Below, piece after piece: positions 1 to 8,627 of a stretch of DNA of 64,000 nt. The stretch covers positions 2,480,001-2,544,000 of the forward strand of contig NZ_CP062803.1 of NCBI RefSeq assembly GCF_008801925.2, written 5' to 3'. Under the pieces are notes generated by a model that was not told the origin of the DNA, searched no databases, and saw nothing but the letters and a program-made list of their open reading frames with translations. The DNA comes from Cupriavidus basilensis (GTDB taxonomy: Bacteria > Pseudomonadota > Gammaproteobacteria > Burkholderiales > Burkholderiaceae). Within the stretch, counting starts at the first letter, position 1. Each line of letters opens with the position of its first letter. A program made the translations under genes and the position numbers.

Positions 1-2
1 GC

Positions 3-197
3 GGCACGGTTCGGCTCGAAGACATGAGCAAGTCATACTGGGCCTCCCGCTACAACGGCGCGCGACGGGTTGCATCGGGAATCAACCAGGCGCCGGCATC
101 GGCCGCGCCCCCGGCCGCACCAGCAGCACCGCCGCCTTCCGTTGTACCCCCGGCCCCCGTGGATGACGATCCGATTGCCGCTTTCGCCAATCGATAG
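3..197 (+). CDS. C-terminal end of a protein of unknown function (5' end outside window)
   Basis: An open frame enters from the left edge and ends at TAG 195-197, giving about 64 residues. It begins with a short charged stretch (residues around GTVRLEDM, then SKSYWASRYNG) and passes into a low-complexity Pro/Ala/Val tail that ends DDDPIAAFANR. Tails of this kind are typical linkers or disordered ends of exported or envelope proteins in this group, but nothing here identifies the family. The stop is followed by a strong bidirectional terminator, which supports it as the real 3' end. Confidence 0.5.
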   Translation, partial: GTVRLEDMSKSYWASRYNGARRVASGINQAPASAAPPAAPAAPPPSVVPPAPVDDDPIAAFANR

Positions 198-220
198 ATA
201 GCCATCGGCTCCGGCCTTCC

Positions 221-269
221 CGACAAGCAAAAAGCCAGGCATGGCGCCTGGCTTTTTGCTTGCTTGTCG
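221..269. terminator. Bidirectional rho-independent terminator
   Basis: A long inverted repeat with a GCCAGGC/GCCTGGC core, an A-run on the left and a T-run on the right. It lies between the convergent ends of the left-edge gene and pit and can serve both. Confidence 0.85.
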
Positions 270-294
270 AGCGGGAATCCGATGGCCCGATGGC

Positions 295-1305
295 TTAGAG
301 GATATGCCGGCCAATCCACCATGCGATGGCGGCCATGAAGGCAGATGCGGGAATCGTCAGCACCCAGGCCCAGACGATGTTGCCGGCCACGCCCCAGCGC
401 ACCGCCGACATCTTCTGCACCGAGCCCACGCCGACGATGGCGCCGGTGATGGTATGGGTGGTCGACACCGGCACGCCCAGCGCCGAGGCAATGAACAACG
501 TGATGGCGCCGCCTGTCTCCGCGCAGAAGCCGCCTACCGGCTTGAGCTTGGTGATCTTCTGGCCCATGGTACGCACGATGCGCCAGCCGCCAAACATGGT
601 GCCCATGCCAATCGCCACGTAGCAGGAAACAATGACCCAGATCGGCGGCTCCGCACCGCCCTGCGCCACGTGGCCGCTGGCGATCAGCAGCATCCAGATG
701 ATGCCGATAGTCTTCTGCGCGTCATTGCCGCCATGGCCCAGGCTGTACAGCGATGCCGAGACCAGTTGCAGCCTGCGGAACCAGCGATCGACCCGCGACG
801 GCGGCGTGCGGAAGAATGTCCAGGCCACGATCACCATCATCAGCGAGCCGAGCAGGAAGCCCAGCAGCGGCGAAATGACGATAAAAGCCACGGTCTTGAG
901 AAGACCGCCGCCGACCAGTGCGCCGGTGCCGCTCTTGGCCACCGCAGCCCCGACCAAGCCACCGATCAGCGCGTGCGAGGACGACGAGGGGATGCCGTAG
1001 TACCAGGTGATCAGGTTCCAGGCAATGGCCCCCATCAGGGCACCGAAGATCACGTAGTGATCGACGATGTTGACGTCGATCGTGCCAGTGCCGACGGTTG
1101 CCGCCACCTTCAGGTGGAAGATGAAAATCGCCACCACGTTGCACATGGCCGCCATGGCCACCGCGTGGTGCGGCTTGAGCACGCCCGTCGACACCACCGT
1201 GGCAATCGAGTTGGCGGCATCGTGAAAGCCGTTCATGAAATCGAACAGCAGGGCGAGAGCCACCAGCAGGCCAATGACCCACAGGCTCATTTGTATTGTT
1301 TGCAT
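295..1305 (-). CDS. pit: PiT-family low-affinity inorganic phosphate transporter
   Basis: A 336-residue integral membrane protein with the two related halves typical of PiT carriers, which import phosphate as a metal-phosphate complex with protons. Signature stretches are visible near the start (FDFMNGFHDAANSIAT) and in the second half (SLGHGGNDAQKTIG). Many hydrophobic segments separate them. The start used has GAGG upstream; a second Met five codons in lacks a good ribosome site. It lies 13 bases downstream of the DUF47 gene and is surely cotranscribed with it, a pairing widely seen in bacteria where the DUF47 protein modulates Pit. Confidence 0.93.
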   Translation of the reverse strand: MQTIQMSLWVIGLLVALALLFDFMNGFHDAANSIATVVSTGVLKPHHAVAMAAMCNVVAIFIFHLKVAATVGTGTIDVNIVDHYVIFGALMGAIAWNLITWYYGIPSSSSHALIGGLVGAAVAKSGTGALVGGGLLKTVAFIVISPLLGFLLGSLMMVIVAWTFFRTPPSRVDRWFRRLQLVSASLYSLGHGGNDAQKTIGIIWMLLIASGHVAQGGAEPPIWVIVSCYVAIGMGTMFGGWRIVRTMGQKITKLKPVGGFCAETGGAITLFIASALGVPVSTTHTITGAIVGVGSVQKMSAVRWGVAGNIVWAWVLTIPASAFMAAIAWWIGRHIL

Positions 1306-1318
1306 GCCGATTTGTGCC

Positions 1319-1945
1319 TCAGGCGTTTTCCAGGACGATGCCTTCGAGAATGTTGGCGACGTCCTCGCACTTGTCGGTAATGGTTTCGAGCTGCTCGTAG
1401 ATCGCCTTCAGCTTGATCAGGCGCTTGACGTCCGTTTCGTCGCGGAACAGCTTGGACATGGCGGCGCGCATCACGCGATCGGCCTCGGACTCGAGCTGGT
1501 CGATCTGCTGCGCCGTCTTCAGGATGGCGCCGGCATTGCTCATGTCCTCTAGCAGGCCGACCGCGATCTTGACCTGGTCGCAACACTGCACGCAGATGGA
1601 GGCCAGCTTGCGCGCCTCATCGGTCAGGCTGGTCACGTCGTACAGCGAGATGGTTTCAGCCACGTCTTCCATCAGGTCGAGGATGTCGTCCATGGTGGTG
1701 ATGAGCTTGTGGATCTCATCGCGGTCCAGCGGCGTGATGAAGGTCTTGTGCAGCAGGTCGATCGTGTCATGCGTGATGCGATCGGCTTTCTTTTCCGTGG
1801 CCTGCACGCGGCGAGCGTGGGCCTCCGCATTGGGCAGGTCGTTGACCAGCACTTCCAGCTCGCGGGCGGCGGTCACCGCGCAATCGGCATGCTGGTTGAA
1901 GTATTCGAAGAACTTGCCCTCAGTGGGCATGAATCGGCCGAACAT
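1319..1945 (-). CDS. DUF47 / PhoU-like phosphate transport accessory protein
   Basis: A 208-residue, mostly helical cytoplasmic protein of the DUF47 (TIGR00153) family, related to PhoU, with repeated acidic helices such as ITTMDDILDLMEDVAE that resemble the metal-binding E/DxxxD motifs of PhoU. The start has a clear AAGGA site. Gene order DUF47-pit on the minus strand with a 13-base gap suggests that it regulates the transporter. The length matches the family. Confidence 0.9.
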   Translation of the reverse strand: MFGRFMPTEGKFFEYFNQHADCAVTAARELEVLVNDLPNAEAHARRVQATEKKADRITHDTIDLLHKTFITPLDRDEIHKLITTMDDILDLMEDVAETISLYDVTSLTDEARKLASICVQCCDQVKIAVGLLEDMSNAGAILKTAQQIDQLESEADRVMRAAMSKLFRDETDVKRLIKLKAIYEQLETITDKCEDVANILEGIVLENA

Positions 1946-2013
1946 GGAATGTTCCTTGTCGAAGCGCGGGGGCGCCGCGGGTAGTTACTGAATCAGGCGG
2001 ATACGCATTAAAC

Positions 2014-2037
2014 GACAGCCGCCCGAGGGCGGCTGTC
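2014..2037 (-). terminator. Hairpin downstream of dnaB
   Basis: A near-perfect GC-rich stem (GACAGCCGCCC paired with GGGCGGCTGTC) about 120 bases past the dnaB stop, followed on the minus strand by GTTTAA. It is the probable terminator of dnaB transcription; the U-tract is weak. Confidence 0.55.
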
Positions 2038-2156
2038 ATCAAAACGCAATATTTTACAGGTTTGTGCGGCGATGCCGGGGGACTTTGACACGCGGCAGGC
2101 ACAATCGACTGTGGCCACCGGGCCACGAGGCCCGGCAAGCCGCGCCAGGGCTGGCT

Positions 2157-3548
2157 TCAGTTGTCGTTGTCGAAGAAGGCGGGGCCACCGCTGAAGTTGT
2201 CGAACTTGGTGAACTGCCCCAGGAACGTCAGCCGCACGGTGCCAATTGGGCCGTTACGCTGCTTGCCGATGATGATCTCGGACGTGCCCTTGTCCTGCGA
2301 ATCGGGGTTGTAGACCTCGTCGCGGTAAATAAACAGGATCACGTCGGCATCCTGCTCGATAGCGCCGGATTCACGCAAGTCGGACATCACCGGGCGCTTG
2401 TTCGGGCGCTGTTCCAGGCTTCGGTTCAGCTGGGACAGTGCAATCACCGGGCAGTTGAGTTCCTTGGCCAGGCCCTTGAGCGAGCGCGAGATTTCCGAAA
2501 TTTCGGTGGCGCGGTTTTCCCCGCCGCCCGAGCCCGACATCAGCTGCAGGTAGTCGATGACGATCAGCCCGAGCTGGCCGCACTGGCGCGCCAGCCGGCG
2601 CGAACGCGCGCGCAGCTCCATCGAGCTCAGTGCCGGCGTTTCGTCGATGAACAATTGCGCATCGTTCATGCGCTGGATGGCGTGCGTGAGCCGCGGCCAG
2701 TCTTCGTCAAGCAGGCGGCCCGTACGCAGGCGGTGCTGGTCAAGCCGGCCGACCGAGCCCAGCATACGCATGGCCAGCTGCGTGCCCGCCATTTCCATGG
2801 AGAACACGGCCACCGGCAGGCCCTGCTCCACCGCCACGTGCTCGCCGATATTCAGCGAGAAAGCGGTCTTACCCATGGAGGGGCGCCCCGCCACGATGAT
2901 CAGGTCGCCGGCCTGCATGCCACTGGTCATGCGGTCCAGGTCAATAAAACCGGTAGGCACGCCGGTGACGTCGGTGCTCGAGTCACGGTGGTACAGCTCG
3001 TCGATGCGCTCGACCACCTGGGTCAGCAATGGCTGGATTTCCTGGAACCCCTTCTGCCCGCGCGAGCCTTCCTCGGCGATGGCGAATACCTTGGATTCCG
3101 CCTCGTCGAGCAGTTCCCGCACCTCGCGCCCTTTCGGGGCGAAAGCCGCGGTAGCGATATCGTCGGCCACGGTCACCAGCTTGCGCAGCACCGAGCGCTC
3201 GCGCACGATCTCCGCATAGCGGCGGATATTGGCCGCGCTGGGCGTGTTCTGCGCCAGGGAATTCAGATAGGCCAGGCCGCCCACCTCTTCCGCCTTGCCT
3301 GCGCCTTGCAGCGACTCGTAGACGGTGATCACGTCAGCCGGCTTGGTAGCAGCGATCAACCGGGAGATGCTCTGGAAGATCATCCGGTGATCGAAGCGAT
3401 AGAAATCGGCTTCGTTCAGGAAGTCGGCGATACGGTCCCAGGCGGCATTGTCCAGCAGCAGGCCACCCAGCACCGATTGCTCGGCCTCGATGGAATGCGG
3501 CGGTACCTTGAGATTGTCTAGTTGGGGGTCTGCGACAGGCGCGTTCAT
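2157..3548 (-). CDS. dnaB: Replicative DNA helicase DnaB
   Basis: A 463-residue replicative helicase that unwinds DNA ahead of the replisome as a hexamer. The N-terminal domain begins HSIEAEQSVLGGLL. The RecA-like C-terminal domain carries the Walker A stretch GRPSMGKTAFSLN and the Walker B region LIVIDYLQLM. The frame is open for 82 more codons upstream, but the start at 3548 (MNAPVADPQ) gives the usual DnaB length; the upstream extension reads through the rplI terminator and is not protein-like. The gene lies just downstream of the rpsF-priB-rpsR-rplI operon, as in many beta-proteobacteria. Confidence 0.95.
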   Translation of the reverse strand: MNAPVADPQLDNLKVPPHSIEAEQSVLGGLLLDNAAWDRIADFLNEADFYRFDHRMIFQSISRLIAATKPADVITVYESLQGAGKAEEVGGLAYLNSLAQNTPSAANIRRYAEIVRERSVLRKLVTVADDIATAAFAPKGREVRELLDEAESKVFAIAEEGSRGQKGFQEIQPLLTQVVERIDELYHRDSSTDVTGVPTGFIDLDRMTSGMQAGDLIIVAGRPSMGKTAFSLNIGEHVAVEQGLPVAVFSMEMAGTQLAMRMLGSVGRLDQHRLRTGRLLDEDWPRLTHAIQRMNDAQLFIDETPALSSMELRARSRRLARQCGQLGLIVIDYLQLMSGSGGGENRATEISEISRSLKGLAKELNCPVIALSQLNRSLEQRPNKRPVMSDLRESGAIEQDADVILFIYRDEVYNPDSQDKGTSEIIIGKQRNGPIGTVRLTFLGQFTKFDNFSGGPAFFDNDN

Positions 3549-3685
3549 AGGGGGGATTATAACGGTCGACGCCAGCGAGCCGGCGGAGAATTCGCAGCCC
3601 GCCGTTGGGGCATCCTGCCGTGTGACGGCGGGACAACCGGCCCCGCCCCGTAGCAATCGGGCGATCAGGCAAGCAAGGGGCGCGG

Positions 3686-3730
3686 CCAAACAAAAAGGCA
3701 GGAGCGCGATGCTCCTGCCTTTTTGTTTGG
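3686..3730. terminator. Terminator between rplI and dnaB
   Basis: A strong hairpin (AAAAAGGCAGGAGC paired with GCTCCTGCCTTTTT) with A- and T-runs on both sides. It separates the ribosomal-protein operon from dnaB on the minus strand. Confidence 0.88.
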
Positions 3731-3803
3731 TCAAGCAAGCGGCGCTGGCATCCGGCGCCCACCAGCCCGAAGGACAAGTGGGCGCCGGCAGCAAGGCCGA
3801 TGC

Positions 3804-4256
3804 TTAGGCGTGTTCGCCCAGGACGGAAACCGTCACGTCGACCAGCACGTCGGTGTGCAGCGAGACGCTGACCGGGTGGTCGCCAACAACCTTCAGCGGA
3901 CCATTCGGCAGGCGCACTTGCGCCTTCTCGACCTTGAAGCCTTGGCCAGCCAGGGCTTCAGCGATGTCGGCATTGGTCACCGAACCGAACAGGCGGCCGT
4001 CCACACCCGACTTCTGGGTGATCTGCACGGTCAGGCCATTCAGCTTTTCGCCTTCAGCTTGCGAAGCTGCCAGCTTTTCAGCGGCTGCCTTTTCCAGTTC
4101 AGCGCGCTTGACTTCGAACTCGCTGATAGCGGTCTGGGTAGCGCGGCGGGCCTTCTTGTTCGGGATCAGGAAGTTACGGGCGTAGCCGTCCTTCACGCGA
4201 ACGATGTCACCCAGGTTGCCCAGGTTGATGACTTTTTCAAGCAGAATAATTTGCAT
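3804..4256 (-). CDS. rplI: 50S ribosomal protein L9
   Basis: A 150-residue protein with the standard L9 architecture: an N-terminal 23S-binding domain starting [17 protein letters not shown], the conserved NFLIPNKKA segment, a long connecting helix rich in Ala/Glu/Lys and the C-terminal domain with GRLFGSVT. It is the last gene of the rpsF operon; a good AAGGAG site precedes the start. Confidence 0.97.
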   Translation of the reverse strand: MQIILLEKVINLGNLGDIVRVKDGYARNFLIPNKKARRATQTAISEFEVKRAELEKAAAEKLAASQAEGEKLNGLTVQITQKSGVDGRLFGSVTNADIAEALAGQGFKVEKAQVRLPNGPLKVVGDHPVSVSLHTDVLVDVTVSVLGEHA

Positions 4257-4287
4257 CGTGTTTTCTCCTTAACGGACCTAGGGCCGA

Positions 4288-4566
4288 TCAGTTCTTGTGC
4301 AGGTCGGTGTAGGGCATCAGCGCGAGGAAACGCGCGCGCTTGATGGCCGTGTCGAGCTGACGCTGATAGTGCGCCTTGGTGCCGGTCAGGCGGGCCGGCG
4401 TGATCTTGCCGTTGTCGCCGATGAAATCCTTCAGGGTGTCCAGATCCTTGTAGTCGATCTGTTCCACGCCAGCCACGGTGAAGCGGCAGAAGCGCTTGCG
4501 CTTGAACAGCGGGTTTTGCTGTTGGAAGCGCTTCTTGTTCTTGTTGTCACGTTTGACGAATGCCAT
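4288..4566 (-). CDS. rpsR: 30S ribosomal protein S18
   Basis: A 92-residue basic protein. Conserved S18 segments are visible: [21 protein letters not shown] and the C-terminal [13 protein letters not shown]. It lies between priB and rplI in the standard order with three bases between it and priB, so translation is probably coupled. Confidence 0.97.
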
Positions 4567-4569
4567 GAT

Positions 4570-4869
4570 TCAATCCTTTTCGAATGCTTTACATCCAGTG
4601 ATGTGAAAGACGAGAGCCTTGCTGTTGCGGTGCCTGCGGGCCAGGAATCCTTCGCAGTCGAGCATCGCGCCGAGCGGGGTACGCTCAAGCCGCTGGCCGA
4701 TCTGACCAATTCCCATGGCGGCGATGGAGAACTCCACCTGCCTGGGCGTTTGCGCCTCGACCGTCTCGCCCGCGTACTGCAAGATGCAGTTGACCACGGG
4801 GACCCCGGCCGGGGTGTAACGCAAGGCATCGCGTTCCGCGAGCGTTGCGCAGAGCCTTAACTGGTTCAA
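4570..4869 (-). CDS. priB: Primosomal replication protein N (PriB)
   Basis: A single-stranded-DNA-binding OB-fold protein that works with PriA in replication restart. The best start is TTG at 4869: it gives 99 residues beginning (M)NQLRLCATLAERD, the usual PriB length, and has GGGAG placed six to seven bases upstream. An in-frame GTG at 4896 would add nine residues but has no comparable ribosome site. Conserved stretches include GVPVVNCIL and the C-terminal VFHITGCKAFEKD. The position between rpsF and rpsR is diagnostic. Confidence 0.9.
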   Translation of the reverse strand: MNQLRLCATLAERDALRYTPAGVPVVNCILQYAGETVEAQTPRQVEFSIAAMGIGQIGQRLERTPLGAMLDCEGFLARRHRNSKALVFHITGCKAFEKD

Positions 4870-4943
4870 CGCACTCTCCCGCACCGATGCCCGCACTTGC
4901 CGCCGCGGCGATCAACGCCGGCGGCAACCACAACAGTCCGCAC

Positions 4944-5318
4944 TTAGGCGGCCTGGACTTCGCTGGTCTGTTGCGCGGCCTTGCGAGCTTCTTCGCGCTG
5001 CACTTCCTTCATCATCGGGGACGGTGCGGTTTCAGCCTTCTTGGTCTGAACGATGAGGTGGCGCAGCACTGCATCGTTGAACTTGAACGCGTGTTCGAGT
5101 TCAGCCAGGGTTTCCTTGCCGCATTCGATGTTCAGGCAAACGTAGTGAGCCTTGGCCAGCTTCTGGATCATGTAGGCCATCTGACGGCGACCCCAGTCTT
5201 CCACGCGGTGGATCTGGCCTTCCTGGGACGTGACCAGCGTCTTGTAACGCTCGATCATGGCCGGGACTTGTTCGCTCTGGTCCGGATGGACGATAAATAC
5301 GATTTCGTAATGACGCAT
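4944..5318 (-). CDS. rpsF: 30S ribosomal protein S6
   Basis: A 124-residue S6 protein, first gene of the operon. The family start [17 protein letters not shown] and the central [15 protein letters not shown] are clear, followed by an Ala/Glu/Lys-rich tail. S6 and S18 bind each other and 16S rRNA. The promoter element at 5384-5413 lies about 65 bases upstream. Confidence 0.97.
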   Translation of the reverse strand: MRHYEIVFIVHPDQSEQVPAMIERYKTLVTSQEGQIHRVEDWGRRQMAYMIQKLAKAHYVCLNIECGKETLAELEHAFKFNDAVLRHLIVQTKKAETAPSPMMKEVQREEARKAAQQTSEVQAA

Positions 5319-5383
5319 TGACGCTCCTTTTGGATAAGCTGCCCGAGCGCCATGTCCGGTGCAGCAAGGTTGAATAGCCTTAA

Positions 5384-5413
5384 AGTATAGCGTGCTTTTG
5401 CTATCGGGAGCAA
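5384..5413 (-). promoter_or_regulatory. Probable sigma-70 promoter of the rpsF operon
   Basis: On the minus strand, a -35 like TTGCTC (5408-5413) and a -10 TATACT (5384-5389) are separated by 18 bases. It is the only good promoter-like pair between the asparaginase stop and rpsF. Confidence 0.5.
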
Positions 5414-5419
5414 GCCGCC

Positions 5420-6418
5420 TCAGTTTTCGGTGAATAGTGCCTGCAGCGCCGCCGGATCCTTTGCCAATCCAGGCTCCGCAGCCAGCGCCAGCGCCAGCAG
5501 TACGCGCGCCTTATAGGGATTGAGGTCGCCGGCCGAAACAAAAACGCCCGACGCCGGCCGGGGAGGCGCAGGAATCGCCACATGCCCCGCTCCTGTGCGC
5601 GAACTGCGCACCACTGCCACGCCCGCGCCAGCAGCATCGGTTAGCGCCTCCACCAGCGACTGGTGGACGGACCCGTTGCCAGCGGCCGCCACGACCAGGC
5701 CTGCCACGCCCGCCCGCGCCAAGGCATCCACCACGATCCGGCCCGGCTCCGCATAGCTAGCCACGATCTCGACCTGCGGCCATGCGCAAGGGACCGGCCA
5801 GGCCTTGACCGGCAAGCGGCTGGGGATACGCACAAAGCGCACGAGGTTGTCCTGAACAAAGCCAATCGGCCCAGATACCGGCGACACAAACGCATTCACC
5901 GCCGATGTGTGCGCCTTCATCACATCGCGCCCTGCGTGGATCTCCTGATTCATCACCAGCAGCACGCCCTTGGCCGTCGCGCCAGCATCCGCTGCTACGC
6001 GCACCGCATCCAGCAGGTTCAACGGGCCATCCGCCGACAACGAGGTCGACGGCCGCATCGCAGCCGTCAGCACGACTGGCACCGTACCCACGCAAGCCAG
6101 GTGCAGCAGCATGGCCGTTTCTTCCAGGGTATCGGTGCCGTGCGTAATGACAATGCCCGACACATCGGGCTGCGCGGACCAGTACGCCACACGCTCCACC
6201 AGCGTGGACCAGAGCGCGAACGACATGTCCTTGCTATCTACCTGCGCAACCTGCTCGGCCTCGATCCGAGCTACCGCGCCCAGCGCCGGCACCGCGTCGA
6301 GCAGCGCTGTCACCGGCACCGTCGCCGCCTGGTACTTCGCGCTGCTAGCTGGGTTGGAGGAAGAACCGGCAATGGTGCCGCCAGTAGCGAGCACGACGAC
6401 GCGAGGCAGGAGAGACAT
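5420..6418 (-). CDS. L-asparaginase
   Basis: A 332-residue asparaginase/glutaminase-family amidohydrolase that hydrolyses L-asparagine to aspartate and ammonia. Both active-site triads are in place: the first Thr in ATGGTIAGS near residue 15, the second Thr-Asp in [10 protein letters not shown], and the Lys in GRDVMKAHT. The start [14 protein letters not shown] is chosen because this beta-strand opens the fold; the frame extends 41 codons upstream without family similarity. No signal peptide is seen, so a cytoplasmic enzyme is likely. It is a single gene, convergent with nothing and divergent from lexA. Confidence 0.92.
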   Translation of the reverse strand: MSLLPRVVVLATGGTIAGSSSNPASSAKYQAATVPVTALLDAVPALGAVARIEAEQVAQVDSKDMSFALWSTLVERVAYWSAQPDVSGIVITHGTDTLEETAMLLHLACVGTVPVVLTAAMRPSTSLSADGPLNLLDAVRVAADAGATAKGVLLVMNQEIHAGRDVMKAHTSAVNAFVSPVSGPIGFVQDNLVRFVRIPSRLPVKAWPVPCAWPQVEIVASYAEPGRIVVDALARAGVAGLVVAAAGNGSVHQSLVEALTDAAGAGVAVVRSSRTGAGHVAIPAPPRPASGVFVSAGDLNPYKARVLLALALAAEPGLAKDPAALQALFTEN

Positions 6419-6589
6419 GGCGGGAAAGTGGTCGGGAACCAGAAAAGTTGAACAGCAAGCAGCGCAACACGCTTCAGGTGCCGCGGATTGTAATCCCTCT
6501 GCCCGCACATCACGGCACGCGCCAAGATTCGTGGAACGCACCTGTCAATGCGCAAACTCCCAAAAATTCCGCTTGCACTTCACTCGATA

Positions 6590-6625
6590 CTGTATAAAAT
6601 CACAGCATACTGTTTAAACATACAG
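6590..6625 (+). promoter_or_regulatory. Two LexA (SOS) boxes upstream of lexA
   Basis: Two perfect CTGT-N8-ACAG palindromes, at 6590-6605 and 6610-6625, with centres 20 bases apart and 22 bases before the lexA start codon. This double-operator arrangement is the classical autoregulation of lexA. Confidence 0.93.
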
Positions 6626-6646
6626 TGCTTCCAAACATCGGCGACC

Positions 6647-7303
6647 ATGGCGACCCTGACACCGCGACAGCAGCAGATTTTCGACTTGATCCGCAGCAGC
6701 CTCCAGCACACGGGCTTCCCGCCCACGCGCGCTGAGATCGCCGCCAAGTTCGGCTTCTCCTCACCCAATGCAGCCGAGGAACACTTACGTGCCCTGGCCC
6801 GCAAAGGCGTGATCGAGCTCACCCCCGGCGCCTCCCGCGGCATCCGCCTCAAGGTCTCCCGCAGCGACTCGGAGCTACCCGACCAGTTTTCCCTGCCTAT
6901 GGCCGGCGTCATGCAACTAACCCTGCCACTGGTCGGGCGCGTTGCAGCCGGCAGCCCGATCCTCGCCGCCGAACACATCGATCGCCAATACCAGGTCGAC
7001 GCCTCGGTGTTCGACGTGCAACCCGATTACCTCCTGCGGGTGCGTGGCCTCAGCATGCGCGACGCCGGCATCCTCGATGGCGACCTGCTCGCCGTCAAGC
7101 GCGCCAGCGAAGCCGCCAACGGCAAGATCGTTGTCGCCCGCCTGGGCGACGACGTCACCGTCAAACGCCTCAACCGCCGCGGCGACACCATCGAGCTGAT
7201 TGCCGAGAACCCCGACTTCCCCAGCATCATCGTGCAAGCCGGCCGCGAAGAGTTCTCACTGGAGGGCATCGCCGTCGGCCTCATCCGCCCCGGCGCCTTC
7301 TGA
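6647..7303 (+). CDS. lexA: SOS-response repressor LexA
   Basis: A 218-residue repressor and self-cleaving Ser/Lys protease. The N-terminal winged helix begins [15 protein letters not shown] and contains the recognition-helix region [13 protein letters not shown]. The C-terminal part has the cleavage Ala-Gly-type region before the S24 domain ([11 protein letters not shown]) and the catalytic Ser in [15 protein letters not shown] and Lys in GKIVVAR...VTVKRL. The frame continues upstream to 6548, but Met at 6647 gives the family N-terminus and lies just after the two SOS boxes. By analogy it also controls the SOS-type boxes at the left end of the prophage. Confidence 0.96.
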   Translation: MATLTPRQQQIFDLIRSSLQHTGFPPTRAEIAAKFGFSSPNAAEEHLRALARKGVIELTPGASRGIRLKVSRSDSELPDQFSLPMAGVMQLTLPLVGRVAAGSPILAAEHIDRQYQVDASVFDVQPDYLLRVRGLSMRDAGILDGDLLAVKRASEAANGKIVVARLGDDVTVKRLNRRGDTIELIAENPDFPSIIVQAGREEFSLEGIAVGLIRPGAF

Positions 7304-7411
7304 CGAGTGCGGCTGAGGCGGGCTAACCCCGTACAAGCCGACACCCGATTGTGCCAACGCACCCGCATAGCGGGTACCGCTAACTGTTGTTGCAAGTCAC
7401 CAGGTGTAGCC

Positions 7412-7582
7412 ATGCTGCCAGCCAACCGCCTTTCCGCCCGCCGCCCCGTCAAGCCCGTGCCCTTCCGCCAGTCCAAAGGCGTACGCATCTACCAGGGCGC
7501 GCAACGACGCACCATGGTTGGCAGCATGGCCGCTATCTGCCGAATGCTCGAGCTGGAGGAATCCTCCAAGCTGGCGGGTTAA
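7412..7582 (+). CDS. Small basic protein of unknown function
   Basis: A 56-residue frame after lexA (MLPANRLSARRPVKPV...), rich in Arg/Pro at the N-terminus and ending with a short acidic helix (ICRMLELEESSKLAG). AGGTG lies eight bases upstream of the ATG. Its place between lexA and tRNA-His and its composition make it plausible, but no family is recognised; it could be non-coding. Confidence 0.4.
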   Translation: MLPANRLSARRPVKPVPFRQSKGVRIYQGAQRRTMVGSMAAICRMLELEESSKLAG

Positions 7583-7686
7583 GCAGGTGGCACTGAAAAA
7601 AATTTGTGCAGAGTACTAGCCATCCGGCTTTTGGCATTGTATGATCTTGTTCTTCGTCGTTCGGCACCAAGCAGAACGACATCGAC

Positions 7687-7763
7687 GGTGGCTGTAGCTC
7701 AGTTGGTAGAGTCCAGGATTGTGATTCCTGTCGTCGTGGGTTCGAGTCCCATCAGCCACCCCA
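7687..7763 (+). tRNA. tRNA-His (GUG anticodon)
   Basis: A 77-base cloverleaf with the extra 5' G typical of tRNA-His. The acceptor stem GGTGGCTG pairs with CAGCCACC, the CCA end is encoded, the anticodon GTG lies at 7721-7723, and the T-arm contains GGGTTCGAGTCCC. The 3' half (from 7715) is duplicated at 31139, showing that an integrated element has rebuilt the gene's end. Confidence 0.96.
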
Positions 7764-7767
7764 GAAT
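7715..7767 (+). repeat. attL: left copy of 53-bp attachment repeat in tRNA-His
   Basis: Identical over 53 bases to 31139-31191. It covers the anticodon stem-loop through the CCA end plus four bases. The bases just outside differ (C versus A on the left, A versus T on the right), which defines the repeat limits. Confidence 0.93.
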
Positions 7768-7811
7768 ATATAAGGTTAGCGAGGTTTGCAGTTGCTAACT
7801 TAGCCAGAATT

Positions 7812-7835
7812 TTGGAAGAACATCTTCCAATTTTT
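7812..7835 (+). terminator. Terminator after tRNA-His (supplied by the prophage)
   Basis: A perfect 8-bp stem TTGGAAGA/TCTTCCAA with three-base loop and TTTTT. It lies inside the element and replaces the tRNA's original terminator, now found past attR. Confidence 0.8.
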
Positions 7836-7843
7836 GGAACTTG

Positions 7844-7871
7844 AAAAGCCCACCCCTTCGGTGGGCTTTTT
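7844..7871. terminator. Second terminator at the prophage left end
   Basis: AAAAGCCCACC and GGTGGGCTTTT form an 11-bp stem around CCTTC. A- and T-runs on both sides make it usable in both directions. Confidence 0.8.
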
Positions 7872-7900
7872 GCTTTGGCTCGACGCATCGCACATCAACA

Positions 7901-7973
7901 CTGTATATCCATACAGTTAACTCAACTATCCGCGCTTGGCTTAGGACGACTCCTATACTGGACATCCATACAG
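7901..7973 (+). promoter_or_regulatory. LexA-type operators of the prophage left operon
   Basis: A perfect CTGT-N8-ACAG box lies at 7901-7916 and a one-mismatch box (CTGG-N8-ACAG) at 7958-7973, both sharing an ATCCATACAG right half. They precede the gene at 7991 by 18 bases, so the following four genes, including the SRAP gene, are probably repressed by host LexA. Confidence 0.75.
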
Positions 7974-7990
7974 TATCTAGTGAGAGAGAC

Positions 7991-8353
7991 ATGTTCGCCT
8001 GCGCCCCCGATACCGTCTATCTATATAGTCAGTCCCACGGGGCTGCGCGTTTGGCCATCCGCCGCCCCCGCCTCACCATCGACGATCCGCTGCTCACGGC
8101 CGACACCTGGAACCCGGAGGTAGAGGCCGCCGCTCAGGCCGCCGGCGCCACGCTGCACCTGATGGGTGTCGATACAGCGGCCATCCAGGCGCTGCCGTGG
8201 ACCATCGACCGCCTGGCGTTCGAACACGACGGTGCGCGACTGAGCTTCTGCCTCGCCTATGGCGCTGACATCCTCGGCCCGAACACCATCCGACTACGCA
8301 CCCGCGGCGAACGCCACTACGCCACCCGGCAGGAGATGGCATGTTCCCAGTGA
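7991..8353 (+). CDS. Prophage protein of unknown function, first gene of SOS-type operon
   Basis: A 120-residue protein starting MFACAPDTVYLY, soluble and without a recognised domain. AGAGAGAC precedes the start, and the longer frame upstream runs back through the LexA boxes, so ATG 7991 is preferred. It overlaps the next gene by 13 bases, indicating coupled translation. Its position directly behind SOS boxes and upstream of an SRAP-family gene suggests a role in DNA-damage response, but that is inference only. Confidence 0.6.
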   Translation: MFACAPDTVYLYSQSHGAARLAIRRPRLTIDDPLLTADTWNPEVEAAAQAAGATLHLMGVDTAAIQALPWTIDRLAFEHDGARLSFCLAYGADILGPNTIRLRTRGERHYATRQEMACSQ

Positions 8354-8607
8354 CCTACCAGGCGGCATCGATCTTCCTGGAAACCCAGTTCCTGCCCGGC
8401 GACACGGCCGAGCTGCGCCTGGACTGCGAAGGCGTCACGGTGTCAGCCAGCGCCGTGACCGTGCACGGCATCGAGACGCGCCACATCGAGAAGATGGTGT
8501 GGACGGCCGATTACCTCTCCTTCGAGCAGGACGGCCAGCACCATCGGATCAAGGTGGCCCGGCCGGCGGTGAAGACGCCGCTGCGCGCGCGGTTCCCGCG
8601 CCGCTGA
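8341..8607 (+). CDS. Small prophage protein of unknown function
   Basis: An 88-residue protein (MFPVTYQAASIFLE...) ending in a basic tail (KTPLRARFPRR). AGGAG lies six bases before the ATG. It overlaps the preceding gene and belongs to the SOS-type operon. There is no recognised family; alternating beta-strand-like segments suggest a small folded protein. Confidence 0.6.
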   Translation: MFPVTYQAASIFLETQFLPGDTAELRLDCEGVTVSASAVTVHGIETRHIEKMVWTADYLSFEQDGQHHRIKVARPAVKTPLRARFPRR

Positions 8608-8627
8608 CTAGCAGCAGCCGCCTCGCC

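Noticed and set aside
5663..6451. Long plus-strand frame antisense to the asparaginase
   Set aside because: Its His/Arg/Gln-rich composition is the usual mirror of a high-G+C gene on the other strand.
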